Positions 58,857-64,000 of a stretch of DNA of 64,000 bases are shown one piece after another; positions within the stretch are counted from its first letter, which is position 1, and each line of letters opens with the position of its first letter. The notes under the pieces were generated by a model, which saw only the letters and a program-made list of their open reading frames with translations, was not told the origin of the DNA and did no database searches. Location: NCBI GenBank assembly GCA_011037195.1, contig JAAEAF010002323.1:62001-126000 (forward strand), in the 5' to 3' direction. The translations under genes and the position numbers were made by a program. Source of the DNA: Triatoma infestans (taxonomy: Eukaryota > Arthropoda > Insecta > Hemiptera > Reduviidae).

Positions 58857-59171
58857 TGTAATGGCAAGAGAGAGAAAAAACAGGCTTGGCAAGAGAGAGA
58901 AAACAGGCCCTCTCTGGTACTCTCTGACTTAAGCAGGCTAGAGTGGGATAACCTGTATATAAGCCAGTGAGAATCAATCTATATATATCTATCTATCAGA
59001 TTCAACCATACATCGCAACGTGTCATATCTCTACTCTCACCGTTTATTCTATAAAATCATTACAACTCCAGTGCAGTGAGTGCAAACTTATAGCTAAATT
59101 ATATATAACAGTGTCTTCATATCTCGTTTAATTAATCAAACCTAATTTCTCTCCTGATCAACTCCATTATA
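58857..59171 (+). mobile_element. Solo LTR, family C (C2)
   Basis: TGTAATGG to CCATTATA with a perfect 5-bp duplication CTGCT (58852-58856 and 59172-59176). Very similar to C1. TATA-type core TGTATATAAGCCAGTGAG near 58955. A tandem GGCAAGAGAGAGAAA duplication lies near its start. A 5-bp duplication suits Copia- or Pao/BEL-type elements; the type is not determinable from the LTR. Confidence 0.9.
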
Positions 59172-59503
59172 CTGCTTTTATAATTCAAGCTGCTTCCTTA
59201 AAAAAAAAAAAAGGTTTCCTTTTGTTTTATTAGTATAAACCCTTAAAGGACAATTTTTCTTCAGTTATGAAATATTTGTTAAATATTTAATTGTTTTATA
59301 ATTACATATGAATAACGAGTGGTGGGGGATATACTTTCTGATATTAAGCATACGTATTACTTTATTCTGATGACATGGTCTTTGTCAGTCATAGGCCAAT
59401 ATTTGTGTCTACAGTATAAAGTTAAATCCATTCCAGAACATCGCTGTAAAACGTTTCTTTTTGTGGCAAACTGTTTGGATTTAAATTTTATCCCTTGTTT
59501 GGT

Positions 59504-59740
59504 CTAATGGCTAGCGCTTTTGCCTTGATGAGAGAATTTAAGGTTCGGTTTTCCCTGACAATATTTACCAAGCATAATAGGTGAAAGTGGGGAGCTACAG
59601 TTAGGAGCGAATTTTGGTAGCTAAAGTCTGAACTAAATGTCGAAAAACCGTGGCACTCTTACACGCCTCATTTTGAAAGCCCTAACCCTTCATGAGCTGT
59701 TGCTACATGAAGCCGTTTTCGAGAAAATTAAAAAAAAAAA
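59504..59740 (+). mobile_element. tRNA-derived SINE-1, copy c
   Basis: GGTCTAATGGCTAGCGC (A box), AGGTTCGGTTTTCCC (B box) and the SINE-1 body through CCCTTCATGAGCTGTTGC, ending in an A run (59728-59740). The first few bases of the head are missing and no target duplication is evident. The 65-codon frame here is a translation of the SINE. Confidence 0.75.
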
Positions 59741-60880
59741 ACACGAAAATCCAGCTGCAGTAATAAATAAGTATAATATCAACTCGTTAGCAATACATGT
59801 TGAAAGTAAAATTATACTTCTGTATTCATTTTAAAGTTTAAAAATGTTGTTAAACCTTATTCATCATAATGACTTCTGAAAATATTATAAAAATATTAAT
59901 ATTAATATTTAAAAAAAATTGTCGTAAAAAAAAAAACCAAGCAACTAATGGAATCCTTCAATAAATAAAAAGAATACATATCATTTATTTAATTAATATT
60001 TACAAGAATCTGAATATTTCACAAAATGAAACAGCTTTTTTATTAAGTTAATAAGATTTTTAATTGAATTGACTTTATTAATTCATAAAATAAAATAAGT
60101 AAAGTGAAGAAATGTTATTTTATTGATTTCTCTCGTGAAACAATTTGAATCTATGTAACTTATAATGAATCTTAGAAACACAGTTATATGTGCATTTAGT
60201 ATCTGAATCAGAAACTGAATATTTTACACCAGTCAGAATGAGAAGCCGTTTTCTCTTCTAAGGTTATCAGGTTTCCCCACTTTACCTCTTCTAACCCATA
60301 AACTACCATGTAAATCAAGATCACCACAAGTCGGACTTTTGTTGGTTATCAATAGTTGTGAATATTTCAAGGAAGATTTCCTTACCTAAGTCCACATAGA
60401 GAAGTTACCACCCTCACAAAATTTATATATACTTTGTGTAAATATACGATACAGACTGAATGTGCTAGAAGTCATGAGCTTGTAAAGTCTACTCTTTTTT
60501 TTAAAAACTTAACTATTGTTTTATAACTAAACAACAAAGCAACAACTTTCGAAAAAAATAATGTTTCTTAAAGCTTTCTTTTTATCTTTGTGTAAATAAC
60601 AAGACAATTTTGTCAGTACAGCTTAAAGAGACTTAGGCAAGCATTAATTTAATTAATTCCAAATATCAATGGAACGAAACTTGACTTTAGCAAAACATAT
60701 CTCGCTATGTGACTAATTTGGACCATTTTTATTTTATTTTATTTATTTTTTTATTTTAAGGAAAACGACAGTTGGAATTCGATATAAACTTGACAGATTA
60801 ATTTAAAAAGTTAGATTCCAATCACAATCTTTTATTTCAAATAATTTTTCTAATATTGATTTTATTTTTTATTTATTTAA
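59741..60880. other. AT-rich spacer
   Basis: Nothing recognisable. Confidence 0.5.
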
Positions 60881-61000
60881 GGCGCATCAACATCTATGGT
60901 CTTTAGCCTTCCGGAACCTTCTCAGTGCACTGCCGGCCGCAGTGTTCGGCCGGGCAGTGTTCTCTCATTAAAAACAACACTGTCCATCACAGCTTCGGCC
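60881..61000 (-). mobile_element. SINE-2, partial copy d
   Basis: Has the AAGGCGCATCAACATCTATG 3' end and part of the body, but breaks off before the B box. Confidence 0.6.
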
Positions 61001-61387
61001 GTCCACACACTAAATATTGAATTTAATGTATAAAAGAATTGAACAAAAATTATTCAGCATTCAAACGTAAACCAGCGAGAACTACTTATTAGTCCATTTC
61101 CTTTATTATTTATTTATTTATTTATTAAATCTTTACATTCCTTTCCATCCTTAAAAAAGTACCGAAGCCAATTCAATCACTGCCATCAAACTGTTAAGAT
61201 AAATTAATATTTTATATTATTTTCATTTTTCGCCAGACCCACTTTTCCACACACCTACTGTTCCAAAATACGCCTCATAATATTTGCTCAAATCGGCATC
61301 TTTTAAGCATCCTTGACCATCGGCCTTTTTGAGAATTTATGGCCTCATAGATTTTACTCTATCATTTGATAAATGAATGTTAACATT

Positions 61388-61591
61388 AGAGACATTTTCC
61401 ATGGTAGCCTGCTTCATTTTGTGGTCATCGCCGTTTTCGTGCGTTTGCCATCTTCAGGATGAGTTTTCAGACAGTGTGACTACACAGACTTGCACAAAGC
61501 AAATTCAGTCTACACACTGACAAAATGAAGCAGGCTACCACGGAAAATGTCTCTGATGCTTTCCAGTTCTGCAGAGCCAACCACCACAACA
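61388..61591. mobile_element. Small family-R element (R6)
   Basis: A 204-bp element with 12-bp direct repeats AATGTTAACATT (61376-61387 and 61592-61603). The left arm begins AGAGACATTTTCC and the right arm ends with the tail GCTTTCCAGTTCTGCAGAGC and CCACCACAAC. The left arm keeps a hammerhead-like core on the minus strand; the right arm has lost the ribozyme half and retains only ATGAAGCAGGCTACC onward. Confidence 0.8.
61418..61462 (-). ncRNA. Degenerate hammerhead-like motif (R6)
   Basis: CATC, CTGAAGA, extra T, GGC...CGCAC (imperfect stem II), GAAA, then a damaged stem III (ACGGC). 5' core bases intact. Confidence 0.45.
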
Positions 61592-61803
61592 AATGTTAAC
61601 ATTGTTTGAAATGTTGTTTATATGGATGTGATATTTCTGAACATTTGTTTGAATAGAAAATAATTTTGAAAAATAAAGAATAGAATGTCATTCGTATCTA
61701 TTAGCATTTATTATTCCGTAGAAATTGAAATTTGTAAAGAAAATGGCCAACTGAGACTCGAAGTCATGGAAATATTTGTTAGAGTTTTATATATATATTT
61801 TTT

Positions 61804-62000
61804 AAGGCGCGTCAACATCTGAGATCATTGGCGTACGAAGCCTTCTTATTGCGCTGTCGGCCTCCGGACAGTGCTTTCTTGAAAACACGATCGGTCACCT
61901 GATTGTAAAGGTCCTACGAAGAAAAAAATCTTAGGGCAGCAGTAGGCTCGAACCCGGGACTTCCCTGTTTTAGTCCAGTGCGCTATCACTCAGCTAATCC
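61804..62000 (-). mobile_element. tRNA-derived SINE-2, copy e
   Basis: Minus strand: GGATTAGCTGAGTGATAGCG (A box), CCCGGGTTCGAGCCTAC (B box), the family body and the GACGCGCCTT-type 3' end next to T/A-rich DNA at 61790-61804. Same tail subfamily as copies a and d. Confidence 0.8.
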
Positions 62001-62632
62001 CTTCGCTAAATTCATTTGTATAACATGATTTGGCTCTCTAAACGTTTTTGATTTGTGAATAGAATGAAGCCGTCTTTAAATAATTTACAACCAATAATCT
62101 ATTGAAGACAAGAGTGAGCTTCTGTTTCTCTTCAACGACTTTAATGATTTTTTAATCATTTTTTTGGAATACGCCAACAACATAATATAAAGTGAAATTT
62201 ACTAAACAAATAAATGTTCTTATTTATTTCTATCTATAAATATATTAATGATTATTTATTTAAAAATTAATATTTAACAATTCTTGTATAAACTAACGGG
62301 AAACATTTCTTTTAATTTAATTTTTTAGAAGAGTATAATTCAAAAGACAAACATATAATAAAAAAAAAGCCTTGATTATAAATCCTAAATGGTCTTACGC
62401 TATTTTGAATTTGATTTACTGGGAATAAGGGTGCCCATAAATTAGTGCATCCATTTAGGGCTCTGTACAAGGGATTATTGTTAATCTTCACAACCGTGTA
62501 TAGCCCAGGACCGCCACTAAATATATTATATTAATTATAATTATGGAACAACAAGGTTTTATTAGTGAAGTTAAGCATTATATCATAAAGGTAGGTAAGG
62601 CTAATTGCTTTGAAAGCGCAATATGTAAAGTC

Positions 62633-62664
<32 letters not shown>

Positions 62665-63160
62665 TAATAAATTCTAATGATCATAAAAAATGTTAAGAAA
62701 AGTAAATTTACGATTTATCTCTTATGCAAAAAAGATATATATCTACTTTAGGGAAGAGAATAATCTGTTTACTTACCTCTAGAATATACTGATTAGCTAA
62801 AATGTACATATTTTACTGTTTTAAATATATAAGGATTTACAGTGAACAATTTTTTAAACTTAATATTATTAATTTATTTAAACGATTGCATTACAAAATA
62901 AAAACGTCATACATAAATTTTATCAAATCGTACGTGCCTTGGTCGAAACCATCAAGCAAAACTTAATACTCTAGCTTGTTTACATTAAAGTTATCAAAAT
63001 GTTAACTAAGTGGAATGATGAAAAATACTTCGTGAGTTTCCGGTTGGCCGATGAATTTGACACAATTTATGTGAAATGATTATATTACTTTCTATGATTT
63101 TTTTTTTTTTTTAGCATAAGTACACAAAGTTCCAATATGTAAAGCACTTAGGGTTTTTGG
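62001..63160. other. AT-rich spacer with (TA)n
   Basis: (TA)n at 62632-62657. A weak repeat-S phrase (GTTTCCGGTTGGCCGATGAA) lies near 63040. No gene. Confidence 0.45.
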
Positions 63161-63167
63161 GGTGAGA

Positions 63168-63232
63168 ACGCGTCAATGATTTGTTGTAAACTGACATTTC
63201 GCCCATATTACAATAGGCCTGTAAAGCTGAAA
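63168..63232 (-). ncRNA. P5-family hammerhead relic
   Basis: Minus strand GCTTTACAGGCCTATTGTAA, TATGGGCGAAATGTCAG and ACAAATCATTGACGCG follow the P5 order (core, stem II, GAAACGTC, tail end). The core is destroyed and GAAACGTC reads GAAATGTC. Confidence 0.4.
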
Positions 63233-63235
63233 TAA

Positions 63236-63560
63236 CATAAAAAATGAAACACAAAACTCACTAATAAATTTTATAAAATTTATATTTCTTTGTAAAGGAA
63301 AATGAGTGAAAAATAGAAATGAGTGACCGAGCGATGAATGACGATATGGCTGGTGATTTAGAATAGTAGCGTTGGTTAGTTAGATAGCTCAGCGAGCGGT
63401 TGAACGGTTAGCTAGCGAGAACTGACGTTAAAACTAACAGGCGAGTAGCTAGTGTGGTGAAAATTCATTGGCCCACAAAAAGGCTTTTGGCAGAGAGCTG
63501 AGTGCAGACAGTTTATTGCTAATTCCTTCTTCGAGGGAGGGTAGTTAGCTCTACAAATAT
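63236..63560 (+). repeat. Repeat E, second copy
   Basis: Ordered blocks shared with 11.45-11.80 kb (AATGAAACACAAAACTCAC, GAGTGACCG, TGGCTGGTG, GACAGTTTATTGCTA-like). Type unknown. Confidence 0.45.
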
Positions 63561-64000
63561 TTCTGATTGCCTAAAGCCTTGAGACTGCCCGGCATTTTAC
63601 ACGATTTTTTTACAATTTCCAGCGGATAACTTAGTTTTCAAGACAGAGCATTTTATCTTTTATAATCAATTTTATCCTCATATATCTTTTTGTTCAATTA
63701 AAATGATCATTAAGGACGTGTAATGCAATAAGTTTATAATATAAGACCAAATCACTGAATCACTCTTTAGAGAACTAATCATTCCTCACCTCAAGTTCAC
63801 TACAACAAATCTCTCAAAGTTGTAGAGAGGGCAAACTAAGGAAAGAGCATCGGGGTATTGGATGGAGAAGTTAAAGAGACTAGAGGCTAGTTCAGCCGCT
63901 TTTTTAAAAACGATCTGACAAAATTCCTCCACCGGAATAACACTTTTCTCAATGGATTTTCTCAGTATTGTTACGATTTTCTCGATAACAGCTCCAACGA
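63561..64000. other. Spacer to window end
   Basis: Nothing recognisable. Confidence 0.5.

Overview
The window looks like intergenic DNA from a repeat-rich, very AT-rich animal genome, most likely an arthropod and probably an insect. I infer this from the mix of tRNA-derived SINEs, Jockey- and RTE-like LINEs, mariner and Tc1 transposases, a Helitron and Penelope-like elements. I found no intact host gene, no structural RNA gene and no CRISPR array. Nearly every recognisable stretch is a transposable element (TE) or a relic of one, and most long open frames are chance frames or lie inside TEs.

Layout. 1-9 kb holds two Penelope-like inverted-repeat elements with hammerhead ribozyme motifs (2.3 and 5.9-6.45 kb), a tRNA-derived SINE and a mariner relic. 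9-13 kb has two solo LTRs (family A) and two SINE-1 copies. 13-20 kb carries Jockey-like and RTE-like LINE 3' fragments and microsatellites. 20-25 kb has a solo LTR (family D), a Tc1 pseudogene and another ribozyme-bearing inverted-repeat element. 26-31 kb has a long repeat (family S) with a ~303-bp internal tandem unit, a ribozyme-bearing relic and an R1/Jockey-like LINE end. 32-40 kb is dominated by solo LTRs (D and A). 41-51 kb has ribozyme relics and three LINE fragments, one inserted in another. 53.6-55.0 kb is a deleted Helitron with both termini. 55.7-59.2 kb is a stack of nested insertions, most with exact target-site duplications (TSDs). The rest is SINE and ribozyme-element copies in AT-rich spacer.

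The most interesting content is a set of small elements sharing one unusual architecture: inverted arms carrying a type-I hammerhead core (CTGAnGA, stem II, GAAA, very short palindromic stem III), a one-sided tail of about 30-36 nt, and TSDs of 11-15 bp. This fits Penelope-like retroelements and their small retrozyme-like derivatives. At least three copies keep a ribozyme with no obvious inactivating change.

Many solo LTRs (families A, B, C, D) have perfect or near-perfect 4- or 5-bp TSDs, and several nested insertions can be ordered in time. No internal retroviral region is present beside any of these LTRs.
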